Assembly (NCBI RefSeq): GCF_011762185.1
Contig: NZ_JAASQJ010000001.1
Coordinates: 930,001-994,000 of the forward strand
Reading direction: 5' to 3'
Length of the DNA: 64,000 nucleotides
DNA from: Dyadobacter arcticus
GTDB taxonomy: Bacteria; Bacteroidota; Bacteroidia; Cytophagales; Spirosomataceae
The stretch's first letter is position 1. The number at the start of each line of letters is the position of its first letter. Shown piece after piece: positions 43,514 to 53,949 of this stretch. The position numbers and the translations under genes are program-made. Below the pieces are notes generated by a model. It saw only the letters and a list, made by a program, of their open reading frames with translations, was not told the DNA's origin and ran no database searches.

Positions 43514-44863
43514 CTAATTTTTGGCGAGCACATTCCGGTTCTTACGGGTAATTGCTTTATTCCATACATTATTACCAATTTTTTGTCCCAGGTGCGTTCC
43601 TTCCGTTACGCCGTCCCTGTAATGGATGCCGCCGTAAACCCTGCTGATCGAAGCATCCCAATAGGCTTCTTCAAATGATTTGAAGGATTTCACACCATGC
43701 CCATATTTCTTTTCAGTGGTATCGGTGAAGGCAATGTTGTTTCCCATTAAATGCGTTAACACTGTTCCGCAGGCCGCCGAAATTGAGCTGTGCCCGCTTA
43801 CATATTCGGGAAATGCAGGTGTTTCCAGAAAAGGACGCCAGTCGGGAGCCCAATTGTTGTTGATAACAGTTTCAGGACGTATCCTGACCGTTCTGTATTT
43901 TTCATCCCAGCAAGCCACAAATGCGTCAAATATGGACAAAGCTCCTAACGTATATGCTTCTGTCGCTTGCATTAAATTGAGTTTTTTATCCGTAGTAACC
44001 GTTTTGATAATCGCAAGCCAGTGTCCCGCGGGAGTCATTTTCTTATTGGCGAACATAGCGTGGCCCACCACATTGGTCACAAAAGCATTATCATCCCAAA
44101 AGTATGCTGTTGCCTTTTGATCTTCTGAGAGGTTGTTGCCGATATCAAACACTTCCATAGCCAGTTTCATAAAAAGACTGGCTTTATCAAGGTCGTATTT
44201 GGCAGGAGGCGGGCATCTGAATTGGGTTACAGAATCGAGCGCGAAGGGTCTTACCGTATTCCACATGGGCTCACAGGCATCCGCGTAAGCAGGTGGTGTA
44301 GGCACCCAGGTACCGGGTGAATTTGTCACCGTATAGCGATAACCGCGAATTTCCTTATAATGGTCTTTTGAAGCATAACCGAGAACATGTTTTGCGACTG
44401 AATCACCATAAGCCACCGATCGCAAGTACACGTCCTCCGGTATTCCCATATCCTGATATTTGGCAAATAAACCCTTTTCATAATCATCCCACATGTTTCC
44501 AGAAAAGGTCAAAGTGCGGGCTACTACGGTGAAAGCCTTGATACTTGCGAGTGGAAAACAGTAAGCCAATGAAGAGTCTGGTTTCAGGGGCTTTTTAAAC
44601 TTAACTAATTGTTCTCCAAGTGATTGATATTCTGGATAACCTGGTACGAGGGCCTCATACGCTGCTAAGAATGAGTATCCGTAGATCCGGCTGGCAACCG
44701 GTGGCTTGAAAATATCATGAATAATTACGTCTGTTAACTGCGTAGTGGTTTCGTGAAATAATTTGGGGTCTGAAGCTTTGGAATTGTATTCTCCCGGCGA
44801 AAGATCTTTTTTACAACCGTAAAGAATTGGTATCAGCAGAAAGGTAAGTAAACGCAATTTCAT
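43514..44863 (-). CDS. Vanadium-dependent haloperoxidase-like / PAP2-superfamily lipoprotein
   Basis: The frame opens at 44938, but the methionine at 44863 gives a clean lipoprotein signal (LLTFLLIPILYGC), so I take about 449 residues. The C-terminal half carries the vanadate/phosphate-binding set of the PAP2/haloperoxidase superfamily. These are K-Y-R-T-V-R-I-R-P, SGHSSISAA, and R-V-Y-G-G-I-H, with arginine and histidine six residues apart as in chloroperoxidase. Activity could be halide oxidation or phosphatase; sequence alone does not decide. It is paralogous to the gene at 53933. Both border the second SusC/SusD locus, this one divergently. Confidence 0.87.
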   Translation of the reverse strand: MKLRLLTFLLIPILYGCKKDLSPGEYNSKASDPKLFHETTTQLTDVIIHDIFKPPVASRIYGYSFLAAYEALVPGYPEYQSLGEQLVKFKKPLKPDSSLAYCFPLASIKAFTVVARTLTFSGNMWDDYEKGLFAKYQDMGIPEDVYLRSVAYGDSVAKHVLGYASKDHYKEIRGYRYTVTNSPGTWVPTPPAYADACEPMWNTVRPFALDSVTQFRCPPPAKYDLDKASLFMKLAMEVFDIGNNLSEDQKATAYFWDDNAFVTNVVGHAMFANKKMTPAGHWLAIIKTVTTDKKLNLMQATEAYTLGALSIFDAFVACWDEKYRTVRIRPETVINNNWAPDWRPFLETPAFPEYVSGHSSISAACGTVLTHLMGNNIAFTDTTEKKYGHGVKSFKSFEEAYWDASISRVYGGIHYRDGVTEGTHLGQKIGNNVWNKAITRKNRNVLAKN

Positions 44864-45074
44864 CCGTGAACGCAGACTGGTTATTTGACAAATAATAACG
44901 AAGATAAGCAAGAAATGGTTACACCACGAATTATGCATTAAACATTGATTTAATGTAACTTATAGGTAACTAAATGGCTAAAATAGCCTATTTATTGCCT
45001 TACTTATTGTTATTTTTTCAGAATACATATTCATAAATCGAGAATCCTTTCATTTGTAAAATATTTGATATCTT

Positions 45075-45108
45075 TTTGTACAATCAAGTGAGTATATCTA
45101 TAGGTTTG
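45075..45108 (+). promoter_or_regulatory. Candidate promoter of the second SusC/SusD operon
   Basis: TTTG at 45075-45078, a 22-bp spacer, and TAGGTTTG at 45101-45108. This would give a leader of about 245 nt. The rest of the 494-bp gap (44864-45357) is AT-rich and I see no gene or clear hairpin in it. Confidence 0.4.
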
Positions 45109-45357
45109 GGACTTATCCTACAAGTTTGTGAACATAATAAACCCAATTGTGTAAAATATACACCCTTCGCGCTCTGATTTAAATTGATACGTAACTCAAC
45201 CCCTAAAAAACACTATATGTAAAAACTTTCCAAACTAGATCTTTTTGACTATTTGACGGGCTTGTATCGGATGAAGCCAATGTCTGACTCTACGTTCCGT
45301 GCTTATACAGTTAAGCAAAAATTTTACCATTACTCATTTAACTTTAATTTTTAATCT

Positions 45358-48300
45358 ATGAGAATTTCTACTGGATGGATATCCCGTGTCACTGCGCGAG
45401 GTATTTTTTCCCTTAGTCTGATCCTGGCAACTGTCATGATTTCACATGCGCAGAATGTTGTTAAGGGCAAGATCAAGGATGAGCAAGGACAACCGCTGCC
45501 AGGTGTCAGCGTCGTTGTGAAGGGTACCACAGCGGGTACCGTTACAGACAATGAAGGTGTTTACTCTGTAAATGCGGAGAAGAGCAGCACACTTGTATTT
45601 TCATTTATCGGATACCTAACCCAGGAACTGGAAGTGGGCAACAGAAATGTCCTCGACATCGCACTGGTTTCTGACACAAAGGCTTTAAGTGAGGTAATCG
45701 TTGTAGGTTATGGTACAGCAAAGAAAGCGACCTTGACCGGCTCGGTTGCAGCTGTTAAAGGTACTGAACTAGAAAAAGCGCCTGCGGCGAACCTTTCCAA
45801 TACATTGGGTGGTCGCTTGCCTGGTATTTCTGCCGTTCAGGCGAGTGGGGAACCTGGAAATGATGGTTCGGCGATTCGTATTCGTGGTACTAACTCATTG
45901 GGTAACAGCAATGCGCTGATCGTTGTGGATGGCGTACCAAACAGAAGTGGTGGTTTGGACCGTATCAATCCTGCCGACATTGAAAGTATCTCTGTATTGA
46001 AAGATGCTGCTGCTGCCATTTATGGTTCACGTGCAGGTAATGGTGTAATCCTGATCACCACCAAACGTGGAAAAACAGGAAAACCACAACTTTCCTATGA
46101 TATGAATTTCGGGGCGTCACAGCCAACCCGTACGCCTGAAATGTCCAATGCCTCTGAATATGCTACCATCCGTAATGAACTGCAGATCTACGACAACCTT
46201 CCTGTTGGTGAGTGGAACGGCGCATTGGCAGGTTTTAATAGCACTGGCAGCTACACCAGAAAGGACAACGGAAACGTGATCAATGCAGTTTTCAAACCAG
46301 AAGATTTGCAGAAATTCAGGGATGGTTCTTCACCATTGCTTTACCCTAATACTGACTGGTACGGTTCAGTGATCCGTAAATGGGCGCCGCAACAACGCCA
46401 TAATGTTCAGCTGACGGGGGGTAGTGAAAACATTAAATACCTGGCTTCCCTGGGTTATATTAATCAGGAAGGCTACTATAAAAACACGGCAACTGCTTAT
46501 AAGCAGTATGATATGCGTATCAACCTTGATACAAAGATCAACAAATACATTACCGCAAACTTGGGTCTTACATTGCGTGAAGAAGATCGCAATTTTCCAA
46601 GTGGTGGCAATGATGCGGGTCCGATCTTCCGAATGCTGATGCGTGGTAAACCTACTGAAATTGCAATATGGCCAAACGGAAAAGCGGGTCCTGACATTGA
46701 AAATGGTCAGAACCCCGCCGTTATCACGACAGGTACAACTGGTTATGAAAGAGACAGGAGAGACTATATTCAAACAAATGGAGGTTTGGAAATTCAGATT
46801 CCAGGCGTTCCCGGTTTGAAAGTCAATGTAATGGCCGCCCTGGATAAGCAACACCGTCGGCAGAAAAACTTCGAAACTCCCTGGACTTTGTTTTTCTGGG
46901 ATAAAAAGACTTTCGAGGCTGATGGCGTTAGCCCTTTGTTGACCGGAACCGTTCGTTCAACATTCAAAGATCCACGTTTGACTGAAAGTGCCTCACAGGA
47001 ATTGTCAATTCAGTTAACCGGACAGGTTTCTTACGAAAAATCGATCGGAGCGCACAATTTCAATGTAATGGCTGGTGTTCAGCGTGAAAAAGTCGATGGC
47101 GACGGTTTCAATGCTTTCCGCAGGTATTACATTTCTCCGGTTGTTGACCAACTTTTTGCAGGTAATGCATTAGAACAAAATATTAACAACTTCGATTTGT
47201 TCAGAAGGGCCCGTTTGAGCTACTTCGGACGTGCAGGCTACAACTTCAAAGAAAAATATCTTGCTGAGTTCCTGTGGCGTGTAGATGGATCTTATGTATT
47301 CCCGAAGGAAGGCCGTTTTGGGTTTTTCCCTGGGGTATCTGCGGGATGGCGTGTATCGGAAGAAGATTTCTGGAAGAACAATATCCGTTTCATGAACAAC
47401 GTAAAAGTGCGTGCTTCATGGGGACAAATGGGTGCTGAGCCTTACTTCCTGAACACTGAAACATTAGCCGAATACCAATACCTGTCCACCATGGGCTTTG
47501 GTAGCTACGTTATCAATGATCAGGTTGCTAAAACTTTGCTTGAATCGCGTGTCGCCAATAAGGCATTTACCTGGGAGGTTGCGAACAACTCCAACTTCGG
47601 TATTGAGGGTACATTGCTGAACGACAAACTTTCATACGAATTTGACTATTTTATCAATAACAGGTCAAACATCCTGATCCCAAAAGTGGGTTCTACACCT
47701 TCATCTGCCGGTATTGACGGAAAACTTCCTCCTCAAAACCTTGGAAAACTTCAGAATAAAGGTTGGGAATTCAAAGTGAGCTACGATGGGAACATTGACG
47801 ATTTCAGATATTCTGTCAGCGTGAATGGAGGTTATGCTAAGAACCAGATCAAATTCTGGGATGAAACGCCGGGAGCTCCTTCTTACCAGAGATCAACCGG
47901 AATGCCTTTCAACTCATTCCTTGTGTACCAATTCGACGGTGTGTTCAGAGATCAAGCGGAAATTGATGCCAATAAAATCGATTACTCGCCGATTACAGGA
48001 AACCTGAGACCAGGTGATATGAAGTTCAAGGATATCAATAATGATAGCAAAATCAGCGCAGATGACCGTACACGTACTGAAAAAGTACAACGCCCATATT
48101 TTACCGGCGGTGCGTCTATCAACCTTGGCTACAAAGCATTTGACCTCTCTGTTTTATTCCAGGGAACGTTGGGCGGACTTCAGCTAATAGGTCTGACAGA
48201 ATCCGGCGATATTGGTAACTATCTGAAATATGATTTTGATCACCGCTGGACAATCGACAACCCTACTGATAAATACCCACGTTTGACAAACCGTAACAAC

Positions 48301-48573
48301 AGATATTACACCAATACAGGACAAGCTGGTATTAATGATTACTTCCTGAAAAGCAATAACTATCTACGTGTTAAGAATATCGAGCTAGGCTATAATCTAC
48401 CGTCGGAAATTGGATCGAAAATAGGTTTGAGCAAATTCCGCCTGTATGTGAATGGACTGAACCTCTTCACCTTTGACAAAATCAAAGTTTGGGATCCGGA
48501 ATCTACTAACACAAGCGGGCAGTATTACCCACAGGCAAGAATCATCAATGCTGGTTTACGTGTAGCATTTTAA
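45358..48573 (+). CDS. SusC/RagA-family TonB-linked outer-membrane protein
   Basis: A 1071-residue receptor with a signal peptide ending near SHAQ (residue 32). A carboxypeptidase-D-like domain is at about 35-105 (IKDEQGQPLPGVSVVVKG). The plug contains the SusC signature DAAAAIYGSRAGNGVILITTKRG-like stretch at about 220, followed by a C-terminal barrel ending in GLRVAF with the usual terminal phenylalanine. It lacks the STN domain present in the other SusC of this window, so it is probably not signalling to a FecR. It pairs with the SusD gene 12 bp downstream. Confidence 0.95.
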   Translation: MRISTGWISRVTARGIFSLSLILATVMISHAQNVVKGKIKDEQGQPLPGVSVVVKGTTAGTVTDNEGVYSVNAEKSSTLVFSFIGYLTQELEVGNRNVLDIALVSDTKALSEVIVVGYGTAKKATLTGSVAAVKGTELEKAPAANLSNTLGGRLPGISAVQASGEPGNDGSAIRIRGTNSLGNSNALIVVDGVPNRSGGLDRINPADIESISVLKDAAAAIYGSRAGNGVILITTKRGKTGKPQLSYDMNFGASQPTRTPEMSNASEYATIRNELQIYDNLPVGEWNGALAGFNSTGSYTRKDNGNVINAVFKPEDLQKFRDGSSPLLYPNTDWYGSVIRKWAPQQRHNVQLTGGSENIKYLASLGYINQEGYYKNTATAYKQYDMRINLDTKINKYITANLGLTLREEDRNFPSGGNDAGPIFRMLMRGKPTEIAIWPNGKAGPDIENGQNPAVITTGTTGYERDRRDYIQTNGGLEIQIPGVPGLKVNVMAALDKQHRRQKNFETPWTLFFWDKKTFEADGVSPLLTGTVRSTFKDPRLTESASQELSIQLTGQVSYEKSIGAHNFNVMAGVQREKVDGDGFNAFRRYYISPVVDQLFAGNALEQNINNFDLFRRARLSYFGRAGYNFKEKYLAEFLWRVDGSYVFPKEGRFGFFPGVSAGWRVSEEDFWKNNIRFMNNVKVRASWGQMGAEPYFLNTETLAEYQYLSTMGFGSYVINDQVAKTLLESRVANKAFTWEVANNSNFGIEGTLLNDKLSYEFDYFINNRSNILIPKVGSTPSSAGIDGKLPPQNLGKLQNKGWEFKVSYDGNIDDFRYSVSVNGGYAKNQIKFWDETPGAPSYQRSTGMPFNSFLVYQFDGVFRDQAEIDANKIDYSPITGNLRPGDMKFKDINNDSKISADDRTRTEKVQRPYFTGGASINLGYKAFDLSVLFQGTLGGLQLIGLTESGDIGNYLKYDFDHRWTIDNPTDKYPRLTNRNNRYYTNTGQAGINDYFLKSNNYLRVKNIELGYNLPSEIGSKIGLSKFRLYVNGLNLFTFDKIKVWDPESTNTSGQYYPQARIINAGLRVAF

Positions 48574-48585
48574 CGACTAAAAAAT

Positions 48586-50466
48586 ATGAAATTGAAATAT
48601 AAAAGTATAATCCTGATTGCTTTGGTGACTGCCGGTGGCTTGTCGTCGTGCGATACTGAATTTCTGGATGTCACGCCGCCTACCGAAATTCCGGGTGATG
48701 CGGTGTGGGCAGACGGAGCACTTGCAGAGGGTTTTGTTACAGGTATCTACGCTGGATTGCAGCAAGGCGGGTTTTCTGAGCAAATGCTTGCCTCACTTAC
48801 TGATGAGTCCGTATTTACCCATACCGGAAGGAATATCAACACAATCAACGAAGGCAGTTTGAGCCCTTCCAATCTGGGTTGGGTTGATGACACTTACGGC
48901 TGGGGCCCTATGTTTACGCGTATCCGTGCAGCAAACCTTGCTATTGAAAAGTTAGGTACGGCCACATTTGCCGATGCAGTGCTGAAAGACCGCCTGAAAG
49001 GGGAAGCATATTACATGAGGGCCTATTACTATCAGCAGTTGGTTCGCTACTATGGCGCGGTGCCCCTGATCAAAAAGGTTTATGCGCTGAACGAAGACTA
49101 TTCGATACCACGCAATACGTATGATGAGAATATCAAATCAATGGTTAGTGACCTTGATAGTGCAGCTCTGTTACTGGAAGGAAAGGCAGCTGTGAAAGGA
49201 CGTGCAACCAAAATAGCTGCATTGGCGCTAAAATCACGTATTCTGCTTTATGCGGCAAGTGATCTGCACGACATTCCAACGGCAAAAGCGAAATCTACGG
49301 TAATTTCTGGTTATGCAAATCCTGAATTCCTGGGTTATTTGACAGGAGACCGGGCCGCACGCTGGACAGCTGCCCAAGCCGCCGCAAAAGCTGCTTTGGA
49401 CGCAAGTAACGGTGGCTACAAGTTAAATTTGACCGCCCCTGCTTCCAAAGCTGATGGCCAGTCAAATTACCTTTCGATCGCTATGGCGGGTGCAAGTGCG
49501 GATAAAGCACTTGATCCGAGCGGAGCAAATGAACTGATTTTTGCGAAATATTTTACCGCAAGTCTTGGAGAAGGTGCACGTCAGACCGGCTTGAATAATG
49601 GCCCTAATGGATACCATAACTGGGCCGGTAATACGCCGATCGGAACATTGGTTGACGATTACGAAATGATGGACGGAACTCCGTTTTCATGGACAAACCC
49701 AGTGCACAAAGCAAATCCGTATGTAAACCGTGATCCTCGCTTCTACGCAACGATTATGTATGACGGGGCTCCATGGAAACCGCGTCCTTCCGATGCGAAG
49801 GATCCAGCAAACCAAATCCAAACCGGAGCATATGATCTTCTGGACGACAAAGGGGCGCTGATCAACCGCAAAGGACTTGATACCCGCAGCAGTTCCATTG
49901 AAGACTGGAATGGTAGCCGTACTGGTTACTACATGCGCAAGTTCATCGATCCAAACCCTTCGCTTTACGATAATACGGACCGTCAGAACATTCCTTGGCC
50001 TTTCCTTCGGGTTACCGAAGTTGTGTTCAACTATGTTGAGGCGAGCATTGAATTAGGTCAGGAAGCAGTTGCGCTTGAATGGCTTAACAAGATCCGCTTT
50101 CGGGCAGGTATGCCGGCATTGAAAGTTACCGGGGCCGCTTTGAAGGAAGCTTACCGTCATGAAAAGCGTATCGAAATGGCTTACGAGGAACAACGTTATC
50201 ACGATGCTCGTCGCTGGATGGTGGCTAAGGAAACCCTTGGAAGGCCTTTACAATACATCAATGTGATTGGTAAATTCAAACCGGGCAAGTCATTGAAGGA
50301 GCCGTATAGGTATGATACCACAATCTACGATTACACTTACACTCCGGTGGAAGAGAAATCACATGAAAACCGTACGTGGGTGGACAAAATGTACTTCCGT
50401 CCGTTCAGCCGCGACGAAATCAACCGGAACGCGAAGCTGCTTCAAAACCCAGGCTACGACAAATAG
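48586..50466 (+). CDS. SusD/RagB-family nutrient-binding lipoprotein
   Basis: A 626-residue outer-membrane lipoprotein, longer than many SusD proteins. The lipobox is GLSSC at about residue 22, followed by FLDVTPPTEIPGDAVW. A helical repeat region contains LKGEAYYMRAYYYQQLVRYYG. The C-terminal RagB block has YEEQRYHDARRWMVAKETLG and ends with the FSRDEINRNAKLLQNPGY motif. It forms the cap of the SusC transporter encoded just upstream. A terminator separates it from the next gene. Confidence 0.94.
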   Translation: MKLKYKSIILIALVTAGGLSSCDTEFLDVTPPTEIPGDAVWADGALAEGFVTGIYAGLQQGGFSEQMLASLTDESVFTHTGRNINTINEGSLSPSNLGWVDDTYGWGPMFTRIRAANLAIEKLGTATFADAVLKDRLKGEAYYMRAYYYQQLVRYYGAVPLIKKVYALNEDYSIPRNTYDENIKSMVSDLDSAALLLEGKAAVKGRATKIAALALKSRILLYAASDLHDIPTAKAKSTVISGYANPEFLGYLTGDRAARWTAAQAAAKAALDASNGGYKLNLTAPASKADGQSNYLSIAMAGASADKALDPSGANELIFAKYFTASLGEGARQTGLNNGPNGYHNWAGNTPIGTLVDDYEMMDGTPFSWTNPVHKANPYVNRDPRFYATIMYDGAPWKPRPSDAKDPANQIQTGAYDLLDDKGALINRKGLDTRSSSIEDWNGSRTGYYMRKFIDPNPSLYDNTDRQNIPWPFLRVTEVVFNYVEASIELGQEAVALEWLNKIRFRAGMPALKVTGAALKEAYRHEKRIEMAYEEQRYHDARRWMVAKETLGRPLQYINVIGKFKPGKSLKEPYRYDTTIYDYTYTPVEEKSHENRTWVDKMYFRPFSRDEINRNAKLLQNPGYDK

Positions 50467-50491
50467 TTGTCATTTAATGGTTAATTTTACT

Positions 50492-50530
50492 GAAACTATG
50501 TCTTCGCTAAGAAGGCATAGTTTCTTTTTT
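50492..50530 (+). terminator. Terminator after the second SusD gene
   Basis: A 13-bp stem with one G-U pair (GAAACTATGTCTT at 50492-50504 with 50512-50524), a 7-nt loop and six T at 50525-50530. It suggests the following FG-GAP gene has its own promoter or depends on read-through. Confidence 0.8.
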
Positions 50531-50559
50531 CTATCGCATTTTAATTTTCGTGCTTTTAT

Positions 50560-53500
50560 ATGAAGCGAATGAAACCCTGGGTAACAGGAAATATAGTTTT
50601 GGTCATTTTTTTGTTATTCATCAGTTGTAATAAAAATGACAAGAAGGAGGATGAGAAGAAAAGTAACGGGGGGCCACCGCTTTTTACGCTATTATCTCCG
50701 GAACAAACTAATATAGATTTTGCCAATACGCTTACGGAAGGGTTGAATACCAATGTCCTGATGTACGAATATTTCTATAATGGCGGCGGGGTAGCAGCAG
50801 GTGACGTCAATGGGGACGGGCTGGATGATATCTACTTCACGGGCAATATGGTTTCTAATAGGCTTTACCTGAACAAGGGAAAGATGTTGTTTGAGGATAT
50901 TACCACAATTGCAGCAGTAGGCGGACGTGAAAAACCCTGGAAAACGGGTGTGACCATGGCGGATGTGAATGGGGATGGAAAATTGGATATTTATGTGTGT
51001 TACTCCGGCAATGTGTCCGCTGCAAGTCTTAAAAACCAGTTATTTATTAACAAGGGAAATAATGCCGGCGGAGTACCTCAGTTTGAAGAGCTAGCCGAAA
51101 AATACGGTCTTGCAAATCCAAGTAACAGTACACAGGCAGCTTTTTTTGATTTTGATAGGGACGGAGACCTCGACATGTTTCTTCTTAACCACAATCCGAA
51201 GGCATTACCTATCCTGGATGAGGCCAGCACTGCAGATCTGCTTTCAAAGGATGACCCTGTCACCGGCGTGAGGCTTTTCAAGAATGAAATGAAAGGCTCG
51301 GGTGATCCTGTTTTTACAGATATTACGCAAAAAGCAGGCATTCAAAGTTCACCGCTTACCTATGGGCTGGGAATTGGTATAGCGGATGTGAACCAGGACG
51401 GCTGGCAGGATATGTACATCTCCAATGATTATTCCGTTCCGGATTTTTTATATATAAACAACCAAAACGGCACATTTACGGACGCCCTGGATAAGGGAAT
51501 GGGACATACCTCCCATTTTTCAATGGGAAATGACATTGCTGATTTCAATAATGATGGTCTGCCTGACATTTTCACACTGGATATGTTGCCGGAAGACAAT
51601 CGACGACAAAAATTGCTGGCAGGACTGGACAATTATGAATTGTTCGAGTTCAATGTAAAAATAGGTTTTCACCATCAATATGTCAGGAATATGCTGCAAT
51701 TGAATGAAGGAATCGGCAAAGGTTCGAAAACACCGGTTTTTTCTGAAATTGGTCAGCTGGCAGGTGTTTCCAATACCGACTGGAGCTGGGCGACGCTTTT
51801 TGCAGACTATGATAATGATGGCTGGAAAGACCTTTTTATTACCAACGGCAATCTTCGGGATTATACCAACCTGGATTTTGTCAAATTCATGGGTGATCAT
51901 TTAAAGCGGATTGAGGGGCAGGTAAAGCGGGAAGATGTGTTGGAACTGGTGTATAAGATGCCGTCATCCAACATGAAAAATTATCTTTTTCAAAACAAAA
52001 GAAACCTTACATTCAGCAATGTAGCGGATGGATGGGGATTGGGAGAAATTTCAAATAGCGGTGGCGCAGCCTATGCCGATCTCGATAATGACGGAGACCT
52101 TGATCTGATTGTCAACAACATCAACAAGCCTGCTTTTATCTATCAAAATGATGGGGAAAAGCTTTTAAAGAACAATTTTCTGAAAGTGAAGCTGGAAGGA
52201 GAGGGGAATAATAAATTTGGCATTGGAGCGAAGGTTACCATTTACAGAAACGGTTTGAAACAATATCTGGAACAAATGCCGACACGCGGATATCAGTCAA
52301 GCGTTTCTCCGATACTGCATTTTGGCTTGGGGAAGGAAAATGTGATCGATTCTTTGTCAATTACATGGCTCAGTGGTAAAAAGCAAAAAATGATTAGTCC
52401 CAAATCAAACCAGCAGATCTTATTAGCCGAGCAAAACGCAAGTCGGGGAAACGCAAAAGTCAATGTATCGCCTTCGGTGTTCACAGCAATTAAATCACCC
52501 ATTGCATTTAATAGTCCGGCTATCCGGACAAATGATTTCAAACGACAACCGCTACTCATCAATCCCATTTCCTTTTCAGGTCCTTGTTTCAAAAAAGGGG
52601 ATATTAATGGTGACGGACTTGATGATGTATTCGTCGGCGGAGGTTCAGGAGCAGCAGCAAAACTTTATATCCAGCAAAAGAATGGCTCTTTTTCGAATAA
52701 GCCGGTTGTTGCATTTGAAGCGGATAAGCAATGTGAGGATACAGACGCCCTATTTTTTGACGCGAATGGCGATGGCAGTCAGGATCTTTTCGTTTGCAGC
52801 GGCGGATATGCTAATTTTTTGCCGGAGGATCCGCTTTTGCAAAGCCGACTTTATTTGAATGACGGGAAGGGCAATTTGATCAAAAGTGCCAATGCATTAC
52901 CTAAAATGTTGACTAGTACAAGCTGCGTGCGGGTTTCGGATGTAAATGGGGATCAGAAGCCAGATTTATTTGTGGGCGGGCGGGTTATTCCAGGCAGATA
53001 TCCGGAAACGCCCAGAAGCTACATACTTATTAATGATGGAAAAGGAAATTTTTCGGATCAGACTTCAAAGCTGGCTCCGCAAATTGCGGAGATTGGTCTG
53101 GTTACCGATGCCGCCTGGACAGATCTGAACAAGGATAGTAAGGCTGACCTTATCATTGTGGGCGAATGGATGCCAATTACAGTAATGATCAATGTGAATG
53201 GGAAGCTTGAAAATAAAACGACCGATTACTTTGACAAACCTTTTAATGGCTGGTGGAACAAAATACTGGCGGAGGATTTGAATGGAGATGGTAAAACTGA
53301 TCTGATCATCGGCAATATGGGATTAAATACCCAATGCAAAGCCAGTGACAATGAGCCTGTTGAAATGATTTACAAGGACTTTGATGATAATGGTTCAATC
53401 GATCCGATTATGAGTTTCTACATTCAGGGCAAGAGCTATCCGTATGTTACTCGTGACGAAATGCTGGATCAGATGAGCATTATGCGTACCAGGTTTCAGG

Positions 53501-53949
53501 ATTATAAAAGTTATGCAGATGCTTCCGTAAAGGAAATATTTACCTCAGAAGAATTAAGCGGTGCCAAAGAATTGAAAGCAAACTATCTTAAAACGGCTTA
53601 TTTTGAGAGAAGTGGCAGCGGTAAGTTTGTCGAAAAGCAATTGCCATTACAAGCCCAGGTATCTCCCGTTTATACGATTACATCGCTCGATTATGATTCT
53701 GACGGGAATAAGGATTTGCTTTTGTGTGGAAATGTAAGCAAGGCGCGGTTAAGATTTGGTAAATATGACGCCAATTATGGGGTTTTATTGAAAGGAAATG
53801 GAAAAGGGCAGTTTAATTATATAAATCAGAACACATCAGGATTCGGATTGAAAGGAGATGTGAGAAGTGTTGTGCCTATTGGTGATAAACTGTTATTTGG
53901 AATTAATCAGCAGGAAGTTAAAGCATATCAAATTGGTAAAGTTCGCTAA
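50560..53949 (+). CDS. FG-GAP/VCBS-repeat lipoprotein with ASPIC/UnbV domain (CRTAC1-like)
   Basis: An 1129-residue exported protein with an ISC lipobox near residue 23. Many calcium-binding FG-GAP/VCBS beta-propeller repeats with DVNGDGLDDIY-type DxDxDG loops run from about 75 to 520 and again from about 675 to 1000. Between them, at about 560-625, lies an ASPIC/UnbV domain (GIGAKVTIYRNG, then QMPTRGYQSSVSP and LHFGLGK). In Bacteroidetes such proteins accompany SusC/SusD pairs. They probably bind polysaccharide or protein at the cell surface with calcium-stabilised propellers. The function is not established. Its 3' end overlaps the following lipoprotein gene. Confidence 0.92.
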   Translation: MKRMKPWVTGNIVLVIFLLFISCNKNDKKEDEKKSNGGPPLFTLLSPEQTNIDFANTLTEGLNTNVLMYEYFYNGGGVAAGDVNGDGLDDIYFTGNMVSNRLYLNKGKMLFEDITTIAAVGGREKPWKTGVTMADVNGDGKLDIYVCYSGNVSAASLKNQLFINKGNNAGGVPQFEELAEKYGLANPSNSTQAAFFDFDRDGDLDMFLLNHNPKALPILDEASTADLLSKDDPVTGVRLFKNEMKGSGDPVFTDITQKAGIQSSPLTYGLGIGIADVNQDGWQDMYISNDYSVPDFLYINNQNGTFTDALDKGMGHTSHFSMGNDIADFNNDGLPDIFTLDMLPEDNRRQKLLAGLDNYELFEFNVKIGFHHQYVRNMLQLNEGIGKGSKTPVFSEIGQLAGVSNTDWSWATLFADYDNDGWKDLFITNGNLRDYTNLDFVKFMGDHLKRIEGQVKREDVLELVYKMPSSNMKNYLFQNKRNLTFSNVADGWGLGEISNSGGAAYADLDNDGDLDLIVNNINKPAFIYQNDGEKLLKNNFLKVKLEGEGNNKFGIGAKVTIYRNGLKQYLEQMPTRGYQSSVSPILHFGLGKENVIDSLSITWLSGKKQKMISPKSNQQILLAEQNASRGNAKVNVSPSVFTAIKSPIAFNSPAIRTNDFKRQPLLINPISFSGPCFKKGDINGDGLDDVFVGGGSGAAAKLYIQQKNGSFSNKPVVAFEADKQCEDTDALFFDANGDGSQDLFVCSGGYANFLPEDPLLQSRLYLNDGKGNLIKSANALPKMLTSTSCVRVSDVNGDQKPDLFVGGRVIPGRYPETPRSYILINDGKGNFSDQTSKLAPQIAEIGLVTDAAWTDLNKDSKADLIIVGEWMPITVMINVNGKLENKTTDYFDKPFNGWWNKILAEDLNGDGKTDLIIGNMGLNTQCKASDNEPVEMIYKDFDDNGSIDPIMSFYIQGKSYPYVTRDEMLDQMSIMRTRFQDYKSYADASVKEIFTSEELSGAKELKANYLKTAYFERSGSGKFVEKQLPLQAQVSPVYTITSLDYDSDGNKDLLLCGNVSKARLRFGKYDANYGVLLKGNGKGQFNYINQNTSGFGLKGDVRSVVPIGDKLLFGINQQEVKAYQIGKVR

